Numbered from the stretch's first letter, positions 18,479-27,507 are shown. The stretch: DNA of 64,000 bases from Rhodobacteraceae bacterium D3-12 (GCA_025916135.1 CP104793.1:2666001-2730000), one strand, 5' to 3'. Numbers and translations: made by a program. Notes: a model not told the origin generated them from the letters alone.

Positions 18479-19116
18479 ATCATCTCGACTTTTTCGGCAA
18501 ACGCCTCGCCCACTTCGGGGAAATTGCCCTCGGGATCGGCGGGCGTCGCATACAGCGCCTCTTCCACCATCGAATAGGCCCGGTCGAGATCGGGCTTGGT
18601 CACGCTCACCTTGCAATTCGCCGGGGCCTTGACCCCTAACCCAAGGTCATAGGCGGTGTAATAGGTCTTGTCATAGGCCTGAAGCAGCCACGCATGTCGG
18701 CTCGTCGCGCCGCTCACCGGGCGGAAATGGCGGGTGGTGATCTTGCCATCCTTGAACGTCGTGCCGCGCGGATCGGGCTTGCCCAAAGACAAAATCTTGG
18801 CGCCCTGATGAATGGTCAGATCGCCGTTATACCCCTCGACCCACTGCATATCAAAGCCGGACAGCCGTTTAAGCTCGGCCTCGGTCAGCTTGCCATCGAA
18901 ATCGCCGTCAAGCTCAAGATCTTCGAGCACCAGAAGCGAGTAAAACTCGTCATAGCGCCACGTCACCTCAACCCCGACAAGCGCGCCGCTGTCGTCCAGA
19001 ACGGGCATCAAGCCGGTTTCGACAAACACATGCGGATGCGCCACCGCAACAGACGGCAGGCTTAACCCTGCCACCGTGGCCAACACCGATAGAAATTTTC
19101 GCGCCCTATGTCTCAT
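18460..19116 (-). CDS. DUF1007 family periplasmic protein
   Basis: A 218-aa secreted protein: signal peptide RARKFLSVLATVAGLSLPSVAVA followed by the DUF1007 hallmark HPHVFVETG at the mature N-terminus, which may bind metal through its His residues. The rest (WRYDEFYSLLVLEDLELDGD, LSGFDMQWVEGYNGDLTI) fits the family. It overlaps by 19 bp the downstream NicO/RcnA-type transporter, and DUF1007 proteins commonly occur next to or fused with such transporters, so it is probably an accessory metal-binding component. The start at 19116 gives the signal peptide. Confidence 0.88.
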   Translation of the reverse strand: MRHRARKFLSVLATVAGLSLPSVAVAHPHVFVETGLMPVLDDSGALVGVEVTWRYDEFYSLLVLEDLELDGDFDGKLTEAELKRLSGFDMQWVEGYNGDLTIHQGAKILSLGKPDPRGTTFKDGKITTRHFRPVSGATSRHAWLLQAYDKTYYTAYDLGLGVKAPANCKVSVTKPDLDRAYSMVEEALYATPADPEGNFPEVGEAFAEKVEMICDVGS

Positions 19117-19334
19117 ACCCCAAAGATTTACCCCGCCCGTCAGCCCCCGGCAATCGCAGATATGCAAACTGCGCGGAAATGCGCGCGGCGGGGCGGCAGC
19201 GTGCCAAACGCGCCCCTCCCTCATGAGACCGCGCCCAAGCCATGCCTGCCGCCAATGACGCCGCGTCCCTCCTTGACGCCGCCGCGCGTGTCTCCAACGG
19301 TGCGGCTGCGCACAACACCCCGAGGAGACGCCGC

Positions 19335-20012
19335 ATGAAACTCGACCAAGCCATTGAGGAACGCCGCTCTATTCGCGGGTTCAAACCCGACCCGATCCCC
19401 CGCGCCACGCTGGAAGAGATCATTGCCCTCGCCAACCGCGCGCCCTCGTCGATGAACACCCAGCCGTGGCATTTCCATGTGGTCACCGGCACACCGCTCG
19501 AAAACATCCGCGAAGGCAATTCCTCGCGGATGCTGTCGGGCATCCCACCCCAGCGTGAAATCCCCGATCACGGGGCCTATGACGGTGTCCACCGCGAGCG
19601 CCAGATCGAAATCGCCATCCAGCTGTTCGAGGCGATGGGGATCGAGCGGAACGACAAGGAAAAACGCCAGGATTGGGTGATGCGCGGCTTTCGCCAGTTC
19701 GACGCGCCGGTCTCGGTGGTGGTGACCTATGACCGCGCACTACAGGACAACGGCACGATTGCGCATTTCGACCTTGGCTCGGCCACCTACGGGCTGGTGC
19801 TGGCGGCTTGGTCGCGCGGCATCGGCGCGGTGATCAACGGCCAAGGCATCATGCAATCGCCGGTGGTGCGCGAACACGCCGGCATCCCCGACGATCAGGT
19901 CATCCTCACCTGCGTCGCGCTCGGCTATCCGGATGAAAGCTTTGCCGCCAACACCGTCAAATCACGCCGCCGCCCGGTTGAAAACGCGGCCCGCTTCGTG
20001 GGGTTTGACTGA
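19335..20012 (+). CDS. Nitroreductase-family FMN oxidoreductase
   Basis: A 225-aa nitroreductase-fold flavoprotein using NAD(P)H. The N-terminus ERRSIRGFKPDPIP binds FMN phosphate, NRAPSSMNTQPWHFHVV is the second FMN contact, and LGSATYGLVLAAWSRGIG the third. The C-terminus LGYPDESFAANTVKSRRRPVEN is typical of the family. The ATG at 19335 follows GAGGAGACGCCGC, a good ribosome site; the longer frame from 19242 lacks one. Physiological substrate unknown. It stands alone, followed by the 240-bp tandem repeats. Confidence 0.88.
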   Translation: MKLDQAIEERRSIRGFKPDPIPRATLEEIIALANRAPSSMNTQPWHFHVVTGTPLENIREGNSSRMLSGIPPQREIPDHGAYDGVHRERQIEIAIQLFEAMGIERNDKEKRQDWVMRGFRQFDAPVSVVVTYDRALQDNGTIAHFDLGSATYGLVLAAWSRGIGAVINGQGIMQSPVVREHAGIPDDQVILTCVALGYPDESFAANTVKSRRRPVENAARFVGFD

Positions 20013-20037
20013 CCCGCACCGCATCGCAGAGCCTCGG

Positions 20038-20690
20038 GGTGGCGTCAGCCCCCCGGGGAGGCGATCCGACATAAGAAACAAGGCGCTTTATCCCCGCCAA
20101 ATCTCCCCACAGCATCTATCTCGCGCTCCCCTCACCCAAACGCCAGCCCCTTCCGAGGGGCTGACGATGGCCCGGGGCCCTGCGGGCCTGTTAACCGGGC
20201 AAACATGCTCCCGCGCCCCAACTCGTCAAACCCGCGCGCGGTTTAAAGCGCCCTCCACCAAAACCACCCCATAAGAAGGGCCACCGTCAGCCCCCGGGGT
20301 GGCGATCCGACACAGGAAACATAGCGCTTTATCCCCGCAAAACCTCCCCACAGCACTTATCTCGCGCTGTCCTCACCCAATCGCCAGCCCCTTCCGGGGG
20401 GCTGACGATGGTCCGGGGCCCTGTGGGCCTGTTAACCGGACAGACATGCTCGCGCGACCCACCCCGCCAAACCCCCGCACGGTTTGAAGCCCCCCACAAA
20501 AACCAACCCATAAGAAGGGCCAGCGTCAGCCCCCGGGCTGGCGATCCGACATAGGAAACATGGCGCTTTATCCCCGCAAAACCTCCCCACAGCATCTATC
20601 TCGCGCTGTCCTCACCCAATCGCCAGCCCCATCCGGGAGGCTGGCGATGGCCCGGGCCCTGCGGGCCTGTTAACCGGGCGATGCCGCTCG
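20038..20690. repeat. Three tandem copies of a ~240-bp structured element
   Basis: Three consecutive units with equivalent points at 20061, 20302 and 20541 (GCGATCCGACA), i.e. spacings of 241 and 239 bp; the last unit is cut short before the aminotransferase gene. Each holds a CTTTATCCCCGC segment, a CCCCACAGCA segment and a GGGCCTGTTAACCGG end. In units 1 and 2, CGTCAGCCCC near the start is complementary to GGGGCTGACG about 110 bp later; unit 3 instead pairs locally. No open frame is conserved across the units. A degenerate relative lies near 30590-30720. Confidence 0.8.
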
Positions 20691-20788
20691 CACACCGCCG
20701 CCCCATCACTCCCCCTAGAACCCGCGCGCAATATCCCCTAGGTCTGGGCGCAACACATGATCAAACCAACCTAGGGGAGCGACCAACA

Positions 20789-22162
20789 ATGCTGCGCAAC
20801 GACCAACTCGACCAATGGGACCGCGAGAATTTCTTCCACCCCTCGACCCACCTTGCCCAGCATGCCCGCGGCGAAAGCCCCAACCGCGTGATCAAAACCG
20901 CCAGCGGCGTGCATATCGAAGACCGCGATGGCACCCGCCTGCTCGATGCCTTCGCCGGGCTCTACTGTGTCAACGTCGGCTATGGCCGCACAGAGATCGC
21001 CGACGCCATCGCGGCACAGGCTTCTGAGCTGGCCTATTACCACTCCTACGTCGGCCATGGCACCGAAGCCTCGATCACCCTCGCCAAAATGGTGCTCGAC
21101 CGTGCGCCTGATCACATGTCCAAGGTCTACTTCGGCCTCGGCGGCTCGGACGCCAATGAAACCAACGTCAAGCTGATCTGGTATATGAACAACATCCTCG
21201 GCCGCCCCGAGAAGAAAAAGATCATCTCGCGCTGGCGCGGCTATCACGGCTCGGGCCTTGTCACCGGCTCGCTCACCGGGCTTGAGCTGTTTCACAAGAA
21301 ATTCGACCTGCCGCTGGCGCAAGTCATCCACACCGACGCGCCGTTCTACTTCCACCGCGACGACCTCTCGCAATCGGAAGAGGCGTTTACCGCCCAATGC
21401 GTCGCCTCCCTCGAAGAGCTGATCGAACGCGAAGGCGCCGACACCATCGCCGCCTTCATCGGCGAACCCGTGCTTGGCACCGGCGGCATCGTGCCCCCGC
21501 CCGCGGGCTATTGGGACGCGATCCAAGCGGTCCTGACCAAACACGACATCCTCTTGGTGGCGGATGAAGTCGTCACCGGCTTTGGCCGCCTCGGCACCAT
21601 GTTCGGCTCCGAGCACTACGGCATGAAACCCGACATCATCACCATCGCCAAAGGGCTCACCTCGGCCTATGCGCCGCTCTCCGGCTCGATCGTGTCTGAC
21701 AAGGTGTGGAAAGTGCTCGAACAAGGCACCGATGAAAACGGCCCCATCGGCCACGGCTGGACCTATTCGGCCCACCCCATCGGCGCGGCGGCGGGGGTGG
21801 CGAACCTCAAGCTGATTGATGAGCTGAACCTCGTGACCAACGCGGGCGAGGTCGGCGCCTACCTCAACGCCGGCCTGCGCGACGCCCTCGCAGCACACCC
21901 CAACGTCGGCGACGTGCGCGGCGAAGGGATGCTGGCAGCGGTCGAATTCGTGCAAGACAAAGACAGCCGCAGCTTCTTTGATCCGGCGGACAAGATCGGC
22001 GCGCAAATCTCGGCGGCGCTGCTCTCCCAAGACCAGATCATCGCCCGCGCCATGCCCCAAGGCGACATCCTCGGCTTCGCCCCGCCCTTCTGCCTTAGCA
22101 AAGCCGAAGCCGACACGATTGTCGACGCCACGGCACGGGCCGTCAAAACGGTTCTGGGGTAA
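20789..22162 (+). CDS. Class III PLP-dependent aminotransferase (omega-aminotransferase type)
   Basis: A 457-aa class III aminotransferase. The class signature LLVADEVVTGFGRLG and PLP-Lys region IITIAKGLTSAYAPLSG are present, as are FGLGGSDANETNVKL and the YYHSYVGHGTE substrate region. Close relatives in roseobacters act on amines or amino acids such as taurine, beta-alanine or putrescine with pyruvate; the sequence alone does not choose among them. The start at 20789 (MLRNDQLDQWDREN) follows GGGGAGCGACCAACA. It is a single gene directly downstream of the tandem 240-bp repeats, which therefore form its leader or promoter region. Confidence 0.88.
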   Translation: MLRNDQLDQWDRENFFHPSTHLAQHARGESPNRVIKTASGVHIEDRDGTRLLDAFAGLYCVNVGYGRTEIADAIAAQASELAYYHSYVGHGTEASITLAKMVLDRAPDHMSKVYFGLGGSDANETNVKLIWYMNNILGRPEKKKIISRWRGYHGSGLVTGSLTGLELFHKKFDLPLAQVIHTDAPFYFHRDDLSQSEEAFTAQCVASLEELIEREGADTIAAFIGEPVLGTGGIVPPPAGYWDAIQAVLTKHDILLVADEVVTGFGRLGTMFGSEHYGMKPDIITIAKGLTSAYAPLSGSIVSDKVWKVLEQGTDENGPIGHGWTYSAHPIGAAAGVANLKLIDELNLVTNAGEVGAYLNAGLRDALAAHPNVGDVRGEGMLAAVEFVQDKDSRSFFDPADKIGAQISAALLSQDQIIARAMPQGDILGFAPPFCLSKAEADTIVDATARAVKTVLG

Positions 22163-22362
22163 CCCCCAAGCCTCACGCCCCTCGGGTCGAGACCTCGGCA
22201 CGCGCCCCTACCGGCGCGTGCCCGCCGGGTTGGCTGGCGCTGCGCGGCCCGTGAAAACAGGTCCGGGTTAAACGCCAAGATCGGACTTTGGCCTCCGGCA
22301 CATCTCCGGGGGCCAAATGTGGGCAAACGCCCCTGCAAATCCAGCGATACGCCAAACCCGCC

Positions 22363-23226
22363 TCACGTGTCCTCTTCGTTGCGCCGCCACGGCTTGCGCA
22401 CCAATGACCCAATGCCCGATGCCACGCTCCCGACCGCAGCCGCCACCTTGCCAACGGGCGCGACAGTGCGCGAGATCGAAAAGCTCATTTCCTCGGCAAA
22501 CACCTTTTCAACCCGCTCGATTGCCATTTCCTCACGCTCGTCAATCCGGCCATCGGCCTCCATCACTTCGTGTAAGAAGGCAATCATATCCGCAAGCATC
22601 TTGCTGGCATTGCAGTCGGGATTGTCGCGCGTGAACGCCCCCAGCGTCGCCGCCGCCGTCTTGATGTCGTAATCGTCAAGGTTCTCGGACACAAATTCGA
22701 GCCCGCTTTCCACAAACAGCTCTGAAAACCCCCAGCGCTGCACAAAGCATTGCTTGATCAACTCGTGCTCGCTTGGGTGAATCTCACCGTCCACAGCCGC
22801 TACCCGCATCGCCAACGGCGCCAAAAGGTCAAACAACGCAAGCCCCAGCACATCCAGAGGAGTGTTGATGAACTCGGGGATGACCGTCACCTTGCCGTTG
22901 TCCCCTTTCAGGTATCGCGTGATACCGAGCCACGCACCACCAGACACAACGCTGGCCGCCACAACCCAACCGATCGGCGTGGCCGCAGACGACCCGATCC
23001 CGATCGACGCCAAAATGCCAGGCGCGCTAAAGAACTTTTGCGCCACAAAAGCCGACTGTGCCAACTGCGCACCGGTGCTCGCAACGCCCGCAACATCCCA
23101 AGCGTCGAAAACCACATTTTTGAGCCGCGTCGAAAGATACGCGTCTTCCCCAATGCTCAACCTGGCCTTGAACCTCAATTCGTCGTGGACCACGTCCTCG
23201 ACGCCATCAAACCACGCAGCAGCCAT
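22363..23226 (-). CDS. TerB-like protein with membrane-associated N-terminal region
   Basis: A 287-aa protein. The C-terminal half has a TerB/DjlA-type helical domain with its two acidic motifs, VDGEIHPSEHELIKQ and ADGRIDEREEMAIERV, which in relatives bind metal. The N-terminal half contains hydrophobic Gly/Ala-rich stretches (FFSAPGILASIGIGSS, PIGWVVAASVVSGGAWLG) that may insert into or associate with the membrane. It is preceded, 1 bp away, by a gene for another membrane protein, so the two form an operon. TerB domains occur in tellurite resistance and in envelope-stress or phage-defence modules; none of the partner genes of those systems is here. Confidence 0.6.
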   Translation of the reverse strand: MAAAWFDGVEDVVHDELRFKARLSIGEDAYLSTRLKNVVFDAWDVAGVASTGAQLAQSAFVAQKFFSAPGILASIGIGSSAATPIGWVVAASVVSGGAWLGITRYLKGDNGKVTVIPEFINTPLDVLGLALFDLLAPLAMRVAAVDGEIHPSEHELIKQCFVQRWGFSELFVESGLEFVSENLDDYDIKTAAATLGAFTRDNPDCNASKMLADMIAFLHEVMEADGRIDEREEMAIERVEKVFAEEMSFSISRTVAPVGKVAAAVGSVASGIGSLVRKPWRRNEEDT

Positions 23227-23227
23227 C

Positions 23228-23707
23228 TCACGCCTTCGTTTTCAATGCATCAAAATTGGCAACCGCCGACATGATCCGGCGTTCTAACGCCTTGTTTTTA
23301 AAATCGCTAATCGCGCCTATCGCAAACCCGAAAGCAATCGCAAGCGACGAAACAAACGGCCCGAAAAGCAGCCCGAGCAACGGTATGGATTTCACCATCT
23401 CGCCAAACACCGCGCCGAACACCACGCCGGTTATCGCCATCGGGTATTCCGTCAATATGGTGATTACAACATCCAGAACCTTGCGCCCGATTTTAACCAC
23501 CATAGCGCCAACCCGGATCGTCTGCTTCGAGATCGTAAACAGAATGGACTTCGCATCTGCGGAAATCGCCAACTTGTTGATCCGCTTCTTTAGCGCGTCT
23601 TCCGAAAGGTCAAAACTCAGCAAATCTCGGATTTCATCTTGGGTCGACGCGGCACATTCCATTTTAACGGATTTGCCGGTTTGCGGGTCTACGGCTTCGA
23701 CAATCAC
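23228..23707 (-). CDS. Membrane protein of unknown function, partner of TerB-like gene
   Basis: A 159-aa protein with a soluble N-terminal ~70 residues (VDPQTGKSVKMECAASTQDE) and two or three hydrophobic segments (VLDVVITILTEYPMAITGVVFG, IPLLGLLFGPFVSSLAIAFGFAIGAI), ending in a short basic tail. No family is recognised. The downstream TerB-like gene starts 1 bp after its stop, pointing to joint expression and probably a joint role at the membrane. The first residues, DPQTGKSVKMEC, resemble a ligand or linker strand rather than a signal peptide. Confidence 0.6.
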   Translation of the reverse strand: MIVEAVDPQTGKSVKMECAASTQDEIRDLLSFDLSEDALKKRINKLAISADAKSILFTISKQTIRVGAMVVKIGRKVLDVVITILTEYPMAITGVVFGAVFGEMVKSIPLLGLLFGPFVSSLAIAFGFAIGAISDFKNKALERRIMSAVANFDALKTKA

Positions 23708-23801
23708 AAATGCTTCCTCACAATCACTTGGAAGCCAGAATGCACATCACCCCCTAAGCCCGCAACCATAATTACCCCACATTACGCGCCGCCCGGTTTC
23801 C

Positions 23802-24779
23802 TCACCCGCGCCGCTGATCCGGGTGCAACGCCGTGCCTAAGATATGATCCGCCCGATGGATCACATGGTTCGCCCCCGACACCAGCAACGGATCGGGCCG
23901 CCCGACCACTTCGATATCCTTGCCGGGGTAATCCAGACTGCTCAGGAAATGCCGCATACAGGCCAACCGCGCCCGCTTCTTGTCGTTCGACTTGATCACC
24001 GTCCACGGCGCATCGGCGGTGTCTGTATAGAAAAACATCGCCTCCTTGGCCTCGGTGTAATCATCCCATTTGTTCAGGCTCGCCTTGTCGATCGGGCTCA
24101 GTTTCCACTGCTTGAGTGGGTCCTCCGCGCGGCTGTCAAACCGCCGCTTCTGCTCGTCCTGCGTGACCGAGAACCAGTATTTATAAAGCCGAATACCCGA
24201 CCGCACCAACATCCGCTCAAGGTCGGGGGTCTGGCGCATGAACTCAAGGTATTCATTGGGCTCGCAAAACCCCATCACCCGCTCGACACCGGCGCGATTA
24301 TACCACGACCGGTCGTACAAAACGATCTCACCCGCGGTTGGCAGATGGTCGATATAGCGCTGGAAATACCACTGCCCGCGCTCTTCGTCGGTGGGCTTGT
24401 TCAAGGCCACCACTCGGGCCGAACGCGGGTTCAGGTGCTCGGTAAAGCGCTTGATCGTGCCGCCCTTGCCGGCGGCATCCCGCCCCTCGAACAGCATAAC
24501 AAACTTCTGGCCGCTCTCTTGCGACCACAGTTGCACCTTTAACAATTCCGCCTGCAACTGCGCCTTTTGCTCTTCGTAACTCGCCCGGCCCAACTTGTCG
24601 CTGTAAGGGTAATCACCGTTCTCAAACCCGCGGCTCACCTCCTCCTGCGCCGACACGCCAGAGGGGAGGCCAGAGGCCTCAGGCGACACAGCCCGCGTCT
24701 CCGGGCGAAGGCCAGCAGACCCCTCTTTGGCTGCGGCGGTGGTGTTTGACTTGGTCGCGGGTGCGGTGGCCATGGGCAT
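23802..24779 (-). CDS. ppk2: Polyphosphate kinase 2
   Basis: A 325-aa single-domain PPK2, transferring phosphate between polyphosphate and nucleotides. The Walker A motif EGRDAAGKGGTIKRF, lid-like residues in HLNPRSARVVAL and the Walker B YDRSWYNRAGVE are intact, as are QWYFQRYIDHLPTAGEIV and YWFSVTQDEQKRRFDSR. An N-terminal ~60-residue Ala/Thr-rich extension precedes the domain. The start is 24779 or the next Met at 24773. Class (ADP, AMP or both) cannot be assigned from sequence alone. It is not next to ppk1 or phosphate genes. Confidence 0.92.
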   Translation of the reverse strand: MPMATAPATKSNTTAAAKEGSAGLRPETRAVSPEASGLPSGVSAQEEVSRGFENGDYPYSDKLGRASYEEQKAQLQAELLKVQLWSQESGQKFVMLFEGRDAAGKGGTIKRFTEHLNPRSARVVALNKPTDEERGQWYFQRYIDHLPTAGEIVLYDRSWYNRAGVERVMGFCEPNEYLEFMRQTPDLERMLVRSGIRLYKYWFSVTQDEQKRRFDSRAEDPLKQWKLSPIDKASLNKWDDYTEAKEAMFFYTDTADAPWTVIKSNDKKRARLACMRHFLSSLDYPGKDIEVVGRPDPLLVSGANHVIHRADHILGTALHPDQRRG

Positions 24780-24904
24780 CTCCTGTGCTTTGATGTTGCA
24801 CCACCCTTACCACCCCATGCCGCCCCCCGTCTTTGATCGGTATCAATCCGCCAGCCGCTCGTCTCGGCACTTTTCTTCGCCATCAGACTGCTGTAGCTCG
24901 CATT

Positions 24905-24921
24905 ATGTTACGTTATAACAT
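24905..24921 (+). promoter_or_regulatory. Zur-like operator before zinT
   Basis: ATGTTACGTTATAACAT, with arms ATGTTA and TAACAT in a 17-bp frame, 24 bp upstream of the zinT start. It resembles the AT-rich TGTTATA-type palindromes bound by Zur. Zinc starvation control of zinT genes is well established in other bacteria, which supports the call. Confidence 0.6.
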
Positions 24922-24945
24922 GTCTGAATCAACGAAAGGCACATC

Positions 24946-25620
24946 ATGACCAAATTCAACGCACGCGCCGCCGCCCTGCTTGTCGCATCCGGCCTCGCAC
25001 TGTCGACCGCGCCCGCCATCGCCCAAACCGCAGCCAGCAGCGACACCAAAACCCACAAACACAGCCACGACACCAGCGAACAAGCCAAACAAATCTACAA
25101 AGGCTACTTCGAAGACGCCCAAATCGCCCCCCGCGCCCTCACCGACTGGGCCGGCGACTGGCAGTCGATCTACCCGCTGCTCAAAAACGGCGATCTTGAC
25201 GAGGTCTGGGCCCACAAAGCCGAACACAGCGACAAAACCGCCGAGCAATACCGCGCCTATTACGATATCGGCTATAAAACCGATGTTGACCGCATCATGA
25301 TCGACGCCACGTCTGTGACCTTCTTCAGACCCACCGGCGCGGTCTCGGCGAATTACGAAAGCGATGGCTACGAGATCCTGAACTACAAAAAAGGCAACCG
25401 TGGCGTCCGCTTCAGCTTCCGCAAAACCGGAGGCGACGCCGCCGCGCCCATGTTCATCCAGTTCAGCGACCACCACATCGCGCCCAAAAAAGTCGGCCAC
25501 TACCACATCTATTGGGGCAATGACCGCGACGCCGTTCTGGCCGAGCTGACAAACTGGCCGACCTACTTCCCGACCAATATGTCGGCCCATGACATCGCCC
25601 ACGACATGATCGCGCACTAA
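24946..25620 (+). CDS. zinT: Periplasmic zinc-binding protein ZinT
   Basis: A 224-aa secreted metal-binding protein of the ZinT/YodA family, induced by zinc shortage and thought to pass zinc to ZnuABC. Signal peptide AALLVASGLALSTAPAIAQ, then a His-rich linker (THKHSHDTSE), the core DWAGDWQSIYPLLKNGDLDEVW, and the metal-binding block QFSDHHIAPKKVGHYHIYWG. Lipocalin-like length is normal. It is a single gene with a Zur-like box in front; znuABC is not in the window. Confidence 0.92.
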   Translation: MTKFNARAAALLVASGLALSTAPAIAQTAASSDTKTHKHSHDTSEQAKQIYKGYFEDAQIAPRALTDWAGDWQSIYPLLKNGDLDEVWAHKAEHSDKTAEQYRAYYDIGYKTDVDRIMIDATSVTFFRPTGAVSANYESDGYEILNYKKGNRGVRFSFRKTGGDAAAPMFIQFSDHHIAPKKVGHYHIYWGNDRDAVLAELTNWPTYFPTNMSAHDIAHDMIAH

Positions 25621-25777
25621 GCGCGCCACCTGAGGCAAACAAGCTCCTTCGGCGGGGACAGCCCTTCGCGGCTCGCCCCCGCCCCAGCCGGGTACAGGCG
25701 CCCCTCTTTCCGGCCCCGCGCGTTTCCGGCCCCACGCGCTCCCTTTACCTTCATCTGACTGAAAATATCCCGGGGGG

Positions 25778-25872
25778 CGTGGGGGGCTGGCCCCCCACCT
25801 GTACCTGTGGCGTGGGGGGCTGGCCCCCACCTTTAACTGTGGTGTGGGGGGCTTTCCCCCGTTTTGAACTGT
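25778..25872. repeat. G-rich 30-33-bp tandem repeats
   Basis: Three head-to-tail copies beginning CGTGGGGGGCTGGCCCCC (25778, 25811, and a diverged copy at 25843), each ending in ACTGTGG or similar. Each copy contains a G-run/C-run hairpin. They lie in the 546-bp gap between zinT and the hydrolase gene; the rest of the gap (to about 26165) is low-complexity C-rich DNA with no gene. Confidence 0.65.
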
Positions 25873-26175
25873 CAAATGGGGGAGTCGCCCACCCACGAAT
25901 ACAATGCGTCACGCGAAGCTGCCCCACCCCACTCTTCCACTGCGATCTAGAGGGCTGCCCCACCACCCCTACCCGCGCCCCCGCTTCTCCCCGCGACATT
26001 CACCCGATGCACAGCCCCCCCAATCGCGCCAACACCCAAAAAAAACCCGCGCCACCACAGCCTCCCCTGCACCACACGCCGCCCCCATACACCGGCACCG
26101 CAATCAGCCCCGCAAACGCCCCGCAACGCCACGTCCCGCTTGCCTCTCTGCACGCCACCCCGCACCATGGTCGCT

Positions 26176-27054
26176 ATGCAAAGCCATCACATCCAAATCT
26201 CCGGTCAACCGTTCCACTACCTCACATGGGGCACCCCCTCGAACCCGCCGCTCCTTATGCTGCACGGGTTCCCGGAATATTCCGGCGCTTGGGACGAACT
26301 CGCCAGCCGCCTGACCGACCGCTACTACTGCATCGCCCCCGACCAACGCGGCTATGGTCAAAGCTGGGCCCCCGCTGATCCCGGCGAATACACCGCGCCT
26401 CGGCTGATCGGCGACATGGCCGAACTGATCGACAGCCTCGGCCTCGGCCCGCTTGATGTGCTCGGCCATGACTGGGGCTCGGCGGTGGCCTATGGGCTGG
26501 CGATGATGACGCCCGATCTGGTCAAGCGCCTGATCGTGGTGAACGGCGTCCACCCGGCGCCCTTCCAACGCGAACTCGCCCGTGGAGGCGCGCAATCCGA
26601 GGCCTCGCAATACATCCTCTTCCTGCGCCGCGACGGCTCCGAAGACATCCTCGCCGAGGATGATTTCGCCAAGCTGATGGCGCTGTTTTCCGCCAAGATG
26701 GACCTCGGCTGGATGACCCCGCCCAAGCTTGTAGCCTACAAACACGAATGGTCCCGCCCGGGCCGGTTGCGCGGCATGATCAACTGGTATCGCGCCGACA
26801 AGCTGCGCGTCGCCAGCCCCGGCTCGCCGATCACCGGCCTGCCCCCCTTTCCAACCGAACGCTTCACCGTGCAACAGCCCCACCTGCTGATCTGGGCCGA
26901 AGGCGACACCGCCCTGCTGCCCGAAACCACCCACGGGCTCGAGGACTACGCCCCCAATCTCACCCGCGTCACCCTGCCCTCGGGCGATCACTGGGTCTGC
27001 CACCAGCACCCGGATGATGTGGCCAATGCAATCCTGTCATGGCAAGATAGCTGA
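26176..27054 (+). CDS. Alpha/beta hydrolase, epoxide-hydrolase-like
   Basis: A 292-aa alpha/beta-hydrolase-fold enzyme. The oxyanion motif HGFPEYSGAWDELA and nucleophile elbow GHDWGSAV carry an Asp nucleophile, as in epoxide hydrolases and haloalkane dehalogenases rather than esterases. GDHWVCHQHPDDV near the C-terminus supplies the catalytic His. No signal peptide, so cytoplasmic. The start is ATG 26176 or the in-frame ATG at 26167; no clear ribosome site decides. Natural substrate unknown. Followed 27 bp later by a small secreted protein gene. Confidence 0.85.
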   Translation: MQSHHIQISGQPFHYLTWGTPSNPPLLMLHGFPEYSGAWDELASRLTDRYYCIAPDQRGYGQSWAPADPGEYTAPRLIGDMAELIDSLGLGPLDVLGHDWGSAVAYGLAMMTPDLVKRLIVVNGVHPAPFQRELARGGAQSEASQYILFLRRDGSEDILAEDDFAKLMALFSAKMDLGWMTPPKLVAYKHEWSRPGRLRGMINWYRADKLRVASPGSPITGLPPFPTERFTVQQPHLLIWAEGDTALLPETTHGLEDYAPNLTRVTLPSGDHWVCHQHPDDVANAILSWQDS

Positions 27055-27081
27055 CCACACATCACCCTCGGAGCCCACCAC

Positions 27082-27507
27082 ATGACCCATCCTCGCGCTG
27101 CCGCTGTCCTAATGCTTGCCTTCGTGGCCCTCGTCGCGCTCAACACCCGACCCGCACAGGCGCTGACGCAATACCATTGTGTCGTGGAAAACTTCATCGG
27201 CTTTAACGACGACACCATCTTCAAGGCCAATAACAAGCGCAAAACCTTCACCCTCCTCGTCAAGCGCGACGAAGTCATCGCCTTCGTCAAATCGCGCGAG
27301 TTTCGCGACTACGAGAACACCTATCGCATCACCCGGCGCGGCCTGCTCAACATCTTCGCCATCGGCGATCAGAAAAGCTCCCTCAACACGCTCGCCATGC
27401 CCGCCAAACCGCGCAATTCGCTCAACCACAAAGGCTACTTCAAGGCCACGATCGCCACTCAGGCCAACCACTACCTCAACACATGGCTGTTGCGCTGCAC
27501 CGATTAA
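27082..27507 (+). CDS. Secreted hypothetical protein
   Basis: A 141-aa protein with a signal peptide (AAAVLMLAFVALVALNTRPAQA). The mature part YHCVVENFIGFNDDTIFKAN, then basic and Asn-rich stretches, ends WLLRCTD; the two cysteines probably form a disulfide. No family is recognised. The ATG at 27082 has the ribosome site CTCGGAG upstream. It follows the hydrolase closely and may share its transcript. Confidence 0.65.
   Translation: MTHPRAAAVLMLAFVALVALNTRPAQALTQYHCVVENFIGFNDDTIFKANNKRKTFTLLVKRDEVIAFVKSREFRDYENTYRITRRGLLNIFAIGDQKSSLNTLAMPAKPRNSLNHKGYFKATIATQANHYLNTWLLRCTD

Noticed and set aside
20085-20100. DnaA-box-like TTATCCCCG in the 240-bp units, suggesting an origin
   Set aside because: It has two mismatches to TTATCCACA, no cluster of good boxes and no dnaA or AT-rich unwinding region.
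20771-22201. Long minus-strand open frame opposite the class III aminotransferase
   Set aside because: It lies entirely antisense to a strongly supported gene; long shadow frames are expected at this GC content.
24913-25896. 327-codon minus-strand frame over zinT
   Set aside because: It covers the zinT gene and repeat DNA; composition looks like a shadow frame.
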